Positions 32,204 through 40,304 of a stretch of DNA of 45,513 bases are shown here, one piece after another. The notes below the pieces were generated by a model that saw nothing but the letters and a program-made list of their open reading frames with translations, had not been told where the DNA came from and did not search any database. Origin of the DNA: Candidatus Chloroploca asiatica (lineage in GTDB: Bacteria; Chloroflexota; Chloroflexia; Chloroflexales; Chloroflexaceae). The stretch covers positions 1-45,513 of the forward strand of contig NZ_LYXE01000103.1 in NCBI RefSeq assembly GCF_002532075.1. The letters run 5' to 3'. The translations under genes and the position numbers were made by a program. Each line of letters begins with the position of its first letter. Position 1 is the stretch's first letter.

Positions 32204-32623
32204 ATGGTCGAGCGCATCTGTCCGGTGTGCCAGCATGGCAATCCAATGGAAAATCGTTTCTGTGGGGCGTGCGGGGCTTCACTTGAGCAGCATGCCTTGG
32301 CGCAACGCCCGTCTGATGCCCTGGTGATCGCCGGGCAGACGATCCCGCTCACGCAGGTGCGCCAGGTGGGCAAAGCTGTTGCCGTGGGGCTCGCCGCTGT
32401 TGCGGTCGAGGCGGGGATCGCGTGGTTGCGACGCCGTAGTGAGCCGACGAGTCTTGCCGTTGTTCCGCAAACGACGACGCTTACGCCGTCGCATGGGTTG
32501 CCGCAAGCCGAGGCTGTTTTCGGGGCGGTGACAATTGTTAGTCAACGTGTGGTTGAGATCTGGGATCATGGCAATTTGACCCGTCAAATTGTTGAAAAGC
32601 ACGTCTGGAAAAAAGAGGGTTGA
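32204..32623 (+). CDS. Zinc-ribbon protein with membrane segment
   Basis: A 139-residue protein. Residues 5-24 form a zinc ribbon, CPVC-x13-CGAC. A hydrophobic stretch at about 53-70 (GKAVAVGLAAVAVEAGIAWL) may cross the membrane. The tail is not recognised. It overlaps or abuts the next gene, the Gln-rich membrane protein, so both are likely one operon. Zinc-ribbon domains of this type (double-Cys 'zinc ribbon' at the start) are common on membrane scaffolds but say little about function. Confidence 0.75.
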   Translation: MVERICPVCQHGNPMENRFCGACGASLEQHALAQRPSDALVIAGQTIPLTQVRQVGKAVAVGLAAVAVEAGIAWLRRRSEPTSLAVVPQTTTLTPSHGLPQAEAVFGAVTIVSQRVVEIWDHGNLTRQIVEKHVWKKEG

Positions 32624-32628
32624 GTACC

Positions 32629-34320
32629 GTGTCACCATATGATCAGGTGCGGCAGCAGTTGCGCCCCCTCGGGTTGCGCCTCCGCTTGAGCGATACACTC
32701 TGGTTTGCCAGTCAGAGCCTCTGGGTGGCGACGCTGGCGATGGCCGGGGTGGCGTTGCTCGGGCGGTTGGTGCCGATTGCAAACTTGCTGTTGTGGGCGC
32801 TGCTCCCTCTCCTGATCTGGTTCCTCATCGTCCTTGGCTATGGCCTCTTCCGTCCGCTGCCGCTGGTGCGGGTCGCCCGCCGCGTGGACCTGATCCTTGG
32901 CCTGCGTGAGCGTCTGGCGACCGCTATCGAGTTGCACGACCGCGATGCGCACGATCTGTTGAGTGAACGGCAACAGGAGGATGCAGGCAGTGTCGCTCAG
33001 GCGCTCAAGGCTGGGCAGTTGCCGCTGCGGGTCGCCCGTACCCCCCTGCTCTGGTCGCTCGCTCCGCTTGCCTTCGCGCTTCTGTTACTCTTTGGTTTGC
33101 CCAATCCCCAGGATCTTGTGCTTGCCGAACGTCAGGCGGTGCAAGCGGCGTTACAGCAGACTGATCAGCAGTTGGCCGAGTTGCAGCAGCAGATCGCTGA
33201 AGATACGCAACTCTCGCCTGAAGATCGTGAGCAGATTCTCGCCGAGTTGCAGGCGTTGCAAGAGCAGTTGCGTAATAACCCCGGTGATCGCCAGGAGGCT
33301 CTGGCGGATCTGTCGGCGGCTGAGGCGCGGTTGCAACAGCGCCTTGACCCAAATAGCGATGCGCAGCGGGCGGCGCTTGAACAGATGGCGCGTAATCTAG
33401 AGAATCTCGCGGGTAACCAGCCTGGGCAGCGACCGAGTGTGGAGCAGGCCGCGCAACAACTCGAAGAATTGGCTCGCCAGCTTGACCAGTTGAGTGACGC
33501 TGAACGCGCCGAACTGGCCGAGCAACTCGGACAGCAGGCAGCCCAGCAGTCCTCGGCGAATCCTCAGGTGGCCCAGAATCTGCAGCAGGCGTCGCAGGCG
33601 CTTGAACAGGGCGATACCCAGCGCGCCGCCGAGCAACTTGCTCAGGCTGCGGATGAGGTGCGTCAGGCTCAAGAAGCGCTGGCGAACCAGCAGAGTACGC
33701 AGGAGTCGCTTGCCGAAGTGCAGGGGGCACGTCAAGAGGTCGCTGAGGCTGGTCAGCAAGGTCAGCAAGGCCAGCAGGCGCAACAGGGTGAGCAAGGCCA
33801 GCAAGGTCAGCAAGGCCAACAAGGTCAGCAAGGCCAACAAGGTCAGCAAGGTCAGCAAGGCCAGCAAGGTCAGCAAGGCCAGCAGGGCCAGCAGGGTCAG
33901 CAGGGTCAGCAGGGCCAGGGCCAGGGCCAGGATGGGCAACAACCCGGTGGTGGTGGCGGCTCGAATGCCGATAACCTTGGGGCCGGGCAGAGCAATAATC
34001 CGGGCAATGTTGATCCAAACCGACCTTCAGGTCAGCAAGGCAGTGGCTCAGGCAGCGAGGGCCTGGTCTATCAGCCCTTCCGCCCATCGGGCTTGCAGGG
34101 CGACCCCGATTTTGTCCAGGGTCAGCAGGGTTCAGGCGGAACCACCGAGACGCGACCGGGGCAGAGTACGCTGCCGGGCACGAATAGTCCGTCGGTCGTC
34201 CCCTATCAGCAGATCTTCCCCGAATATAGCCAGGCCGCCAGCGAAGCGCTCGATCGTGGATATATTCCTCCCCATTTGAAGGATTTTGTCCGGGACTATT
34301 TTTCGCAGCTTGAGCCTTAG
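32629..34320 (+). CDS. Gln-rich membrane protein of a MoxR/DUF58 cluster
   Basis: A 563-residue protein with hydrophobic helices near residues 20-75 and 135-155, then a long soluble part rich in Gln and Ala forming coiled coils (about 160-370). Residues 375-435 are QQGQQGQQG repeats, followed by a Gly/Pro-rich stretch and a conserved-looking end (PYQQIFPEYSQAASEALDRG, then HLKDFVRDYFSQLEP). The end matches proteins found with MoxR ATPases and DUF58 proteins, which suggests a shared complex. GTG at 32629 (GAGGG upstream) is preferred; TTG at 32620 is possible. The repeat (unit CAAGGTCAG) makes the length likely to vary. Confidence 0.75.
   Translation: MSPYDQVRQQLRPLGLRLRLSDTLWFASQSLWVATLAMAGVALLGRLVPIANLLLWALLPLLIWFLIVLGYGLFRPLPLVRVARRVDLILGLRERLATAIELHDRDAHDLLSERQQEDAGSVAQALKAGQLPLRVARTPLLWSLAPLAFALLLLFGLPNPQDLVLAERQAVQAALQQTDQQLAELQQQIAEDTQLSPEDREQILAELQALQEQLRNNPGDRQEALADLSAAEARLQQRLDPNSDAQRAALEQMARNLENLAGNQPGQRPSVEQAAQQLEELARQLDQLSDAERAELAEQLGQQAAQQSSANPQVAQNLQQASQALEQGDTQRAAEQLAQAADEVRQAQEALANQQSTQESLAEVQGARQEVAEAGQQGQQGQQAQQGEQGQQGQQGQQGQQGQQGQQGQQGQQGQQGQQGQQGQQGQQGQGQGQDGQQPGGGGGSNADNLGAGQSNNPGNVDPNRPSGQQGSGSGSEGLVYQPFRPSGLQGDPDFVQGQQGSGGTTETRPGQSTLPGTNSPSVVPYQQIFPEYSQAASEALDRGYIPPHLKDFVRDYFSQLEP
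33750..33932. repeat. GQQ-coding tandem repeat
   Basis: About 20 copies of a 9-base unit close to CAAGGTCAG or CAAGGCCAG encode Gly-Gln-Gln. It lies inside the Gln-rich membrane protein gene. Copies differ only at silent third positions, so the protein repeat is under selection or the array was recently amplified. Confidence 0.9.
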
Positions 34321-34426
34321 ACTAGGAAATAGCAACTAGGAAATAGGTGAGCGCATCAGCATACGATACTGTCAAGCCAGCATACCCAATTCTGAACCAT
34401 GTCTTAAACGTCTAGATGCAGATGCA

Positions 34427-34467
34427 AACGTCCTTGCCAGGCGATTACGTTGTTTGGCAAGGACGTT
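34427..34467. repeat. 13-bp inverted repeat in the spacer
   Basis: AACGTCCTTGCCA (34427-34439) pairs with TGGCAAGGACGTT (34455-34467) around a 15-base loop, about 105 bases after the Gln-rich gene. No T run follows, so its role as a terminator is uncertain. Confidence 0.5.
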
Positions 34468-34483
34468 GTAAGGAATTGACAGA

Positions 34484-34846
34484 GTAAGCTACCCAAGCCT
34501 AAAGGCTAGGGCTTTGCCCTGGCGCTCCTGGCAAGACGCCAGGATCCGAGCAGTACGGCCTGCTTACCGAGGCCCTGCCGGGCGAACCCAACAGCAGTTA
34601 CAGATGCGAACATCTGACCTTCAACCTTTTACCTATCGGAGATTTCCCCAATGGAACCCGCAAAGTTTCGTTGGACATGTGCCTGGAAGCCGGGTCCACC
34701 GGCCCGAGCCGGACTTGTGCCTTTGCACGTAACACAATTGTGCCAGAAAGAGCTGTTTGACGCAACCCAATGCGCTAAAGCGGCGAAAGCAGGGGCGTTC
34801 CTCCCACCGCTGAAAGCGGGTGGGTTTCCCGCCCTAAAGGGTAAAC
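34484..34846 (-). mobile_element. Possible IS200/IS605-family remnant
   Basis: The 530-base gene-free stretch before moxR has features of a shrunken IS605-type element read on the minus strand. The left side begins GTTTAC (34846-34841) and carries an imperfect hairpin, CCACCCGCTTTCAGCGGTGG. A 36-codon open stretch (34739-34629) with NCVTCKG near its start resembles the VTACG-like tail of TnpB. The right side has several stems, ends in CCTAGCCTTTAGGCTTGGG and then GCTTAC at 34484. TnpB itself is absent apart from the possible tail. The identification is by appearance only. Confidence 0.35.
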
Positions 34847-34850
34847 ATCT

Positions 34851-35864
34851 ATGAGTGAAGCTCTTCCCAAGACCGCGGCGGCGGTCAATCGGATTAGTCC
34901 TGATGAATTTCGTCGGCGTGCCCAGATGATCGAAGCTGAGGTGGGCAATGTGATTGTTGGGCAGCGTGAACTGATCCGCCAGGTTGTGGTGACGCTGATG
35001 GCCGGTGGCAATGCGCTGCTTGAGGGCGTGCCCGGTCTTGCCAAGACGACGCTGGTGCGGACGCTGGCTGATGTGATTGATTGTGGTTTTTCGCGCATCC
35101 AGTTTACGCCCGACCTGATGCCTGCCGATATTATTGGGACGACGCTGATCAGCGAAGATGAGCAGGGACGCAAGACATTCCGGTTTGAGCCGGGGCCGAT
35201 CTTTGCCAATCTGGTGCTGGCCGATGAGATCAACCGTGCGACGCCCAAGACGCAGTCGGCGCTGCTTGAGGCGATGCAAGAGCGCACGGTCAGTGTCGCC
35301 AAGACGATCCATAAGCTCGCGCCGCCCTTCTTTGTGCTGGCGACCCAGAACCCGCTCGAGATGGAGGGAACCTACCCGCTGCCGGAAGCCCAGCTTGACC
35401 GCTTTTTCTTCAAGGTCAATGTGCCTTTTCCGACCACGGCTGAACTGGTTGAGATTGCGCAGCGTACCACGGGCGAACGTCAGCCGACGATCCGCCACGT
35501 GACCAGTGGGGCGATGATTGTCGAGATGCAAGATCTGGCGCGAACGGTACCGATTGCGAGCCATGTGCTCGCCTATGCGGCCCGGGTGATTTCGGCGACC
35601 CATCCCGAGACCCGTGAGGCTTCGTCGGTCACAAAACAATATGTGCGCTATGGTGCGTCGCCGCGTGGCATGCAGGCGCTTATTCTCGCCGGCAAGATCC
35701 TGGCGCTGCTTGATGGCCGCTATAACGTCTCGTTTGCCGATCTCAAGCTGGCCGCGCTACCAGCGCTTCGCCACCGCGTGGTGCTCAATTTTGAGGCGCA
35801 GGCCGAGGGCGTTTCGCCCGATGAGGTGGTTAAAGGCGTGCTTGAGGCGATTAAAGAGGAATAG
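34851..35864 (+). CDS. MoxR-family AAA+ ATPase
   Basis: A 337-residue AAA+ ATPase with VGQRELIRQVVVTLMAGGNA, a Walker A variant LLEGVPGLAKTTLVRTL, Walker B LVLADEINRATPKTQSALLE, sensor 1 (VLATQNPLEMEGTYPLPEAQ) and the lid domain with SPRGMQALI (Arg finger region). MoxR proteins act as chaperones that load cofactors or assemble complexes, usually with DUF58 and VWA partners, here the next gene. The ribosome-binding site AAAGGG is part of the right-hand palindrome of the possible IS remnant, so that element may set translation of this gene. Confidence 0.95.
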   Translation: MSEALPKTAAAVNRISPDEFRRRAQMIEAEVGNVIVGQRELIRQVVVTLMAGGNALLEGVPGLAKTTLVRTLADVIDCGFSRIQFTPDLMPADIIGTTLISEDEQGRKTFRFEPGPIFANLVLADEINRATPKTQSALLEAMQERTVSVAKTIHKLAPPFFVLATQNPLEMEGTYPLPEAQLDRFFFKVNVPFPTTAELVEIAQRTTGERQPTIRHVTSGAMIVEMQDLARTVPIASHVLAYAARVISATHPETREASSVTKQYVRYGASPRGMQALILAGKILALLDGRYNVSFADLKLAALPALRHRVVLNFEAQAEGVSPDEVVKGVLEAIKEE

Positions 35865-35873
35865 GCTGGCCCT

Positions 35874-36761
35874 ATGACCACGACCGAACCGCTGCTCGAG
35901 AGCAGTTTTTTGCGCAAGCTCGATCGGCTGATGATCTTGACCCGGCGGGCAATGGCGGGTGAGATTCAGGGCGAACGTCGCAGTCCGCGCCGTGGTTCGT
36001 CGGTTGAGTTTGCCGATTTTCGCCCCTATACGCCCGGCGATGATATCCGTCAGATTGACTGGAACCTTTATGCGCGGATGGAGCGGGTCTTTCTCAAGCT
36101 CTTTGTGGCTGAGGAAGAGTTGACGGTTCATCTGCTGGTGGATACGAGTGCCTCGATGGATTGGGGAACGCCGAACAAGCTGCGGTATGCGACGAAGCTT
36201 GCCGCTGCGTTTGGCTATATTGCGCTGAGCAATCTTGACCGGGTGAGTGTGAGTGCGTTTGCGGCCGGCGCGACGCCGGTGCAGATGCCGAGTGTGCGCG
36301 GGAAACGGGGGGCTATTGGGCTCTTCACCTTTCTCCAACGCCTAGGGGTCAGTGGGGGCGGCAACCTTACCGAATCCTGTCGGCGCTATATGCAGACGGC
36401 CCGGAATCCAGGGCCACTTTTGCTCTGCTCGGATCTGCTTGATGCCAACTGGCAAGAGGCCCTCAAGACGCTGTCGTCGCGCCCGTTTGAGATTACGCTG
36501 ATGCATACGCTCGCCCCTCAGGAATTGTCGCCTGAACTCGATGGCGATTTTCGCCTGATTGATGTCGAGGGCGGGCCAGCCGTCGAGATCAGTGCCGATC
36601 TTGATCTGCTGCGCCGCTACCGCGAGCAACTTGCGGCGTGGCAAGATGAGATCGAGAGCTTTTGCAGTGGTCGGGGGATCGTCTACCTGCCGGTTGATAC
36701 GGGTGTTCCTGTCGAGGAGTTTGTGCTGGGGCGCTTGCGCAAACGAGGGGTCTTACGCTAA
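35874..36761 (+). CDS. DUF58 / VWA-like domain protein
   Basis: A 295-residue cytosolic protein with the DUF58 signature RRSPRRGSSVEFADFRPYTP followed by GDDIRQIDWNLYARM, then a von Willebrand A-like region (VHLLVDTSASMDW, with the DxSxS metal site). DUF58 proteins are encoded next to MoxR ATPases and probably form the substrate-binding arm of the chaperone. Start ATG at 35874, 9 bases after the moxR stop. It overlaps lipB by 1 base. Confidence 0.93.
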   Translation: MTTTEPLLESSFLRKLDRLMILTRRAMAGEIQGERRSPRRGSSVEFADFRPYTPGDDIRQIDWNLYARMERVFLKLFVAEEELTVHLLVDTSASMDWGTPNKLRYATKLAAAFGYIALSNLDRVSVSAFAAGATPVQMPSVRGKRGAIGLFTFLQRLGVSGGGNLTESCRRYMQTARNPGPLLLCSDLLDANWQEALKTLSSRPFEITLMHTLAPQELSPELDGDFRLIDVEGGPAVEISADLDLLRRYREQLAAWQDEIESFCSGRGIVYLPVDTGVPVEEFVLGRLRKRGVLR

Positions 36762-37450
36762 TGACGAGCCATGCTCCCCTCCGCCGGATGGATCTGATCC
36801 GTGGCGGGTTAGTGCCATACGCCGAGGCGCTGGCCTGGCAGCGGCGTCTGGTGGCGGCGCGTTCGGCGGGCGAGGTGCCTGATACGCTCTTGTTACTCGA
36901 ACATCCGCCCACGATTACGCTTGGGGTGCGTGCCGACCCTGCGCATGTGTTGCTCTCGGCGGAGCAACTGGCGGGACGGGGCCTTGCGCTGGTCGCCAGT
37001 GACCGCGGGGGCGATGTGACCTATCACGCGCCCGGCCAACTCGTCGGTTATCCTGTGCTCAAGCTTTCCCACCACGGTGCCGATCTCGGGCGTTATGTGC
37101 GCACGCTCGAAGAGGTCATCATCCGCACGCTGGCCGATTATGGCCTGGTGGGCGAACGCGTCGCCGGTCTGACGGGGGTCTGGGTACACGGAGGCACCGC
37201 CAAGATCTGTGCGCTCGGTGTGCGGCTCAGTGCGTCCGGCGTGACGTCGCACGGTTTTGCGCTGAATGTTGCCCCGGATCTCGCTGGTTTTGCGCAGATA
37301 GTGCCGTGCGGCATCAGCGATCGGGCCGTGACCTCGCTGGAGGCGCTGCTTGGCACGGCGCCAGCGCTGGTCGACGTTGAGCAGCGGGTGCTGGCCCACT
37401 TTTGTGCGCTCTTTGGCGTGACCTGTGAACCTCGGGACACGCCGTCATGA
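36761..37450 (+). CDS. lipB: Lipoyl(octanoyl) transferase
   Basis: A 229-residue enzyme that moves octanoate from acyl-carrier protein to lipoyl domains of 2-oxo acid dehydrogenases and the glycine cleavage system. The motif SDRGGDVTYHAPGQLVGYPV is diagnostic. The catalytic lysine is in TAKICALGVRLS and the catalytic cysteine in IVPCGISDR. The length is normal. It overlaps the DUF58 gene and the following binding-protein gene (ATGA), so it sits in one long transcript with them although the functions seem unrelated. LipA is not in the window. Confidence 0.96.
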   Translation: MTSHAPLRRMDLIRGGLVPYAEALAWQRRLVAARSAGEVPDTLLLLEHPPTITLGVRADPAHVLLSAEQLAGRGLALVASDRGGDVTYHAPGQLVGYPVLKLSHHGADLGRYVRTLEEVIIRTLADYGLVGERVAGLTGVWVHGGTAKICALGVRLSASGVTSHGFALNVAPDLAGFAQIVPCGISDRAVTSLEALLGTAPALVDVEQRVLAHFCALFGVTCEPRDTPS

Positions 37451-38517
37451 ACCTACGGCTAAAGCCTGTGGGCTTGTCCCTGGTGCGACGGCGACACTTC
37501 GTTTGGTTGATGGTACTCTTGCTGCTGGCAGGATGCACGCTAAGCGGGCAGCGTCTGCCTGCGGGCGATCGGCTGCGCCTGGCCTATTTTCCGAATGTCA
37601 CCCACGGGGTCGCGCTGGTTGGGGTTGCACGAGGTACGTTTCAAGAGGCGCTTGGCCCAGAGGTGACGCTGGTGACGACGAGTTTCAATGCTGGACCATC
37701 GCTGGTCGAGGCGCTCTTTGCCGGCGAGGTTGACCTTGGCTATCTCGGGCCGAACCCGGCGATCAATGGCTATGTGCGCAGCAACAGCGAGGCGGTGCGC
37801 ATCATTGCCGGGGCCGCCGAGGGTGGCGCAGCACTGGTGGTGCGCCCCGAAGCGGGCATCAATGGACCGTCCGATTTTGCTGGCAAGCGTTTCGCGACCC
37901 CGCAGTATGGCGGCACCCAGGATGTCGCCCTGCGCCACCTGATGCAGCAGTACGACCTCAAACCGGCGGATCGTGGCGGCACCGTCACCATTTTGCCGAG
38001 CCAGAACCCTGATATTCTGACGCTCTTTCGCAAAGGTGATCTTGATGGGGCCTGGGTGCCGGAACCGTGGGTTTCGCGGCTGGTACTGGAAGCGGGTGGC
38101 ACCGTCTTGATCGATGAGCGCTCGCTCTGGCCCGAAGGCCGTTTTATCAGCACGGTTCTGGTCGTGCATCCCCGTTTTCTGCGTGAGCATCCCGATCTGG
38201 TTGAAGCCTTCTTGCGTGCGCACGTTGATACCGTACAATACATGCAAGCGCAGCCTGCAACGGCAGCGCAGCTGATCAACCAGGAGATCGAGCGCATCAC
38301 GACACGGCCACTTCCCGAAGAGGTGCTGAAGCGTTCGCTCACGACCCTGGAGTTTACCTATGATCCCTTGCCCGCAACCCTCTTGCTGGCAGCGGATCAT
38401 GCCTACGCACTTGGCTTTCTGGGGGCAACGGAGCCCGATCTCCAGAATATCTACGACCTTGCATTGCTGAACAAGGTGCTTGGAGGGCAGGGGCTGGCAC
38501 CAATGGTGCTGCCATAG
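37447..38517 (+). CDS. ABC transporter substrate-binding lipoprotein (sulfonate/nitrate/taurine type)
   Basis: A 356-residue lipoprotein with signal peptide and lipobox LLAGC (Cys near residue 30). The mature domain (RLAYFPNVTHGVALVGVARG, SLVEALFAGEVDLGYLGPNP, KRFATPQYGGTQDVALRHLM) is an NMT1/SsuA-like fold that binds sulfonates, nitrate, taurine or a thiamine precursor. YLGPNPAINGY favours the sulfonate class. The ATG lies inside the end of lipB (ATGA). With the next two genes it forms a complete importer. Confidence 0.9.
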   Translation: MNLRLKPVGLSLVRRRHFVWLMVLLLLAGCTLSGQRLPAGDRLRLAYFPNVTHGVALVGVARGTFQEALGPEVTLVTTSFNAGPSLVEALFAGEVDLGYLGPNPAINGYVRSNSEAVRIIAGAAEGGAALVVRPEAGINGPSDFAGKRFATPQYGGTQDVALRHLMQQYDLKPADRGGTVTILPSQNPDILTLFRKGDLDGAWVPEPWVSRLVLEAGGTVLIDERSLWPEGRFISTVLVVHPRFLREHPDLVEAFLRAHVDTVQYMQAQPATAAQLINQEIERITTRPLPEEVLKRSLTTLEFTYDPLPATLLLAADHAYALGFLGATEPDLQNIYDLALLNKVLGGQGLAPMVLP

Positions 38518-38535
38518 CCTCGATTGGAGCGAAAC

Positions 38536-39393
38536 ATGGCAGAGCGACACCTCGTGGCGCAGCACGGGCAAGCGGTTGCTGGGAAGGCTGATGCGTTGGA
38601 TCAGCCTTCGGGTGGGATCTCGTTGGAAATTGTTGGCGTAAGCAAGCGTTTTCTCGCCCGTGGTCGTATGGTCGAAGCCCTTGCCCCGGTCGATCTGCAG
38701 GTCAAAGCGGGTGAACTGATCTGCCTGCTCGGGCCGAGTGGCTGCGGCAAGTCCACGCTCTTGAGCATCATTGCCGGGCTTGAACCGCCGTCGGGTGGTC
38801 TGATTCGGGCGGGTGGGCGCAAAGTGCAAGGCCCAGGGATTGACCGGGTCTTGCTCTTTCAAGAAGCGGCGCTTTTTCCGTGGCTTGATGTGCAGCATAA
38901 TGTCGCCTTTGGCTTGCGGCAGGCCGGTATGCCTGAAGCCGAGCGGATGCGCATGGCCCGCGAATATCTGGAACTGGTGCATCTGAGTGGATTTGAGCAT
39001 AGCTATGTGCATCAGCTTTCGGGCGGCATGCGGCAGCGGGTCGCGCTCGCCCGTGCGCTCGTGCTCAATCCGGCGGTACTCTTGATGGACGAGCCCTTTG
39101 GGGCGCTCGATGCGCTGACCCGTGATAAGTTGCAGATCGAACTCGAGACGATCTGGGCGGCCACCGGCAAGACGATCCTCTTTGTGACCCACAACGTGCG
39201 GGAAGCGGTGGCGCTCGGTGATCGGGTGCTTGTCTTTTCGCCGCGCCCTGGACGCATCATACAAGAATTTTCGATCACCCTGCCTCGCCCGCGGAGCCTC
39301 GAACATCACCAGACGATTGACCAGGCCCGCGAAATCCTCGCGGTGCTGCACGCTGGTCAACGTCCCGATGAGGAGGCAAACGATGAGTGGTGA
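38536..39393 (+). CDS. ABC transporter ATP-binding protein (SsuB/TauB type)
   Basis: A 285-residue ATPase with Walker A GPSGCGKST, Q-loop LLFQEAALFPWLDV, signature LSGGMRQRVALARAL, Walker B VLLMDEPFGALDA and switch FVTHNVREA. The FQEAALFPWLDV and FGALDALTRDKLQ pattern is typical of nitrate/sulfonate/taurine ATPases. An N-terminal extension of about 30 residues precedes the domain. GGAG is spaced before ATG 38536; an in-frame TTG at 38524 is less likely. Confidence 0.93.
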   Translation: MAERHLVAQHGQAVAGKADALDQPSGGISLEIVGVSKRFLARGRMVEALAPVDLQVKAGELICLLGPSGCGKSTLLSIIAGLEPPSGGLIRAGGRKVQGPGIDRVLLFQEAALFPWLDVQHNVAFGLRQAGMPEAERMRMAREYLELVHLSGFEHSYVHQLSGGMRQRVALARALVLNPAVLLMDEPFGALDALTRDKLQIELETIWAATGKTILFVTHNVREAVALGDRVLVFSPRPGRIIQEFSITLPRPRSLEHHQTIDQAREILAVLHAGQRPDEEANDEW

Positions 39394-40192
39394 GATGACG
39401 ACAATGCTTGCCGAACAACCACATCTCGGTCGGGCCAGAGTCATGCCGTGGATCCGACGGCTCATCTTTTACCTGATCCTGCTGAGCATCTGGGAAGGCA
39501 TCGTCCGCCTCGAAATCTGGCCGCCATATCTTTTTCCTGGGCCGCTGATCGTCGCCAACGCACTCTGGGAAGGAGTTACTCAGGGGCTCTTTCTTCCTGC
39601 GACCCTGGTGAGTCTGCGTCGCCTCGCGATCGGCTACAGCATCTCGCTTTCGCTTGGCCTCGTGCTGGGCTTGCTGCTCGGGCGCAACAAACTCATCCAG
39701 GAGACCGTCGGCTCGCTGGTGCTTGGCATGCAAGCGTTGCCGAGTGTGTGCTGGCTGCCATTGGCGATCCTCTGGTTTGGGTTGAACGAACGGGCGATCA
39801 TCTTTGTGGTTGTGCTCGGGGCGCTCTTTTCGATCACGCTCGGCGTCGAAGCCGGCGTCAAGAATACGCCGCCGGTCTACTTGAAAGCGGCACGCAACCT
39901 TGGCGCACGTGGGGTACGCCTCTATACCCAGGTGCTTTTGCCTGCGGCCCTTCCCGCGATCCTCAACGGGCTCAAACAGGGTTGGTCATTCGCCTGGCGC
40001 TCACTCATGGCTGGCGAGTTGCTCTACTATACCCTGAGCCTTGGCAACCTACTGCAGACCGGGCGCGACCTGAACGATGCGGCCCAGGTGATGGCGGTCA
40101 TGGTGATGATTGTTATCGTCGGTGTCACGATCGACCAGATCCTCTTTGCCCCCATCGAACGCCGCGTCCGCGAACGCTGGGGGTTGGCGTGA
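39383..40192 (+). CDS. ABC transporter permease (SsuC/TauC type)
   Basis: A 269-residue permease with five or six membrane segments and the coupling loop KAARNLGARGVRLYTQVLLP. The end (WSFAWRSLMAGELLYYT, then LLQTGRDLNDAAQVMAVMVM) is typical of sulfonate/nitrate importers. A strong AGGAGG at 39371 sets the ATG at 39383, overlapping the ATPase gene by 11 bases; longer open frames start inside that gene. A palindrome and a promoter follow for the next gene. Confidence 0.92.
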   Translation: MSGEMTTMLAEQPHLGRARVMPWIRRLIFYLILLSIWEGIVRLEIWPPYLFPGPLIVANALWEGVTQGLFLPATLVSLRRLAIGYSISLSLGLVLGLLLGRNKLIQETVGSLVLGMQALPSVCWLPLAILWFGLNERAIIFVVVLGALFSITLGVEAGVKNTPPVYLKAARNLGARGVRLYTQVLLPAALPAILNGLKQGWSFAWRSLMAGELLYYTLSLGNLLQTGRDLNDAAQVMAVMVMIVIVGVTIDQILFAPIERRVRERWGLA

Positions 40193-40196
40193 GTTG

Positions 40197-40222
40197 CGCT
40201 ATAGTCAAGATTGACTATAGCG
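40197..40222. promoter_or_regulatory. 12-bp palindrome, probable operator
   Basis: CGCTATAGTCAA (40197-40208) and TTGACTATAGCG (40211-40222) are a perfect inverted repeat with a 2-base centre. Its right arm holds the -35 box of the promoter of the MFS gene, so a bound repressor would block transcription. Confidence 0.55.
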
Positions 40223-40238
40223 TAAGATTGATTATAAT
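40211..40238 (+). promoter_or_regulatory. Promoter of the MFS transporter gene
   Basis: TTGACT (40211-40216), a 16-base spacer and a perfect TATAAT (40233-40238). The start codon is 67 bases after the -10 box. Confidence 0.6.
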
Positions 40239-40304
40239 AGGCGTTGGGTTTGGGGCTTACGGCCCCCAGGAATCTTCCTTCACAGCTTGTAGGACGGAGT
40301 TCCT

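Noticed and set aside
33005-34087. 360-codon open frame on the minus strand through the Gln-rich gene
   Set aside because: It reads the repeat backwards as LADLAGLADL-type periodic sequence; a by-product of the tandem repeat.
34321-34850. Stable RNA gene (SRP RNA, tmRNA or RNase P RNA) in the long spacer
   Set aside because: I looked for their conserved motifs and found none; IS605-type ends explain the stems better.
37540-39465. 641-codon open frame on the minus strand
   Set aside because: It runs antisense to lipB's neighbours (binding protein and ATPase genes), its translation has no recognisable fold and is rich in His, Arg and Gln, as expected for a shadow frame in a GC-rich gene.
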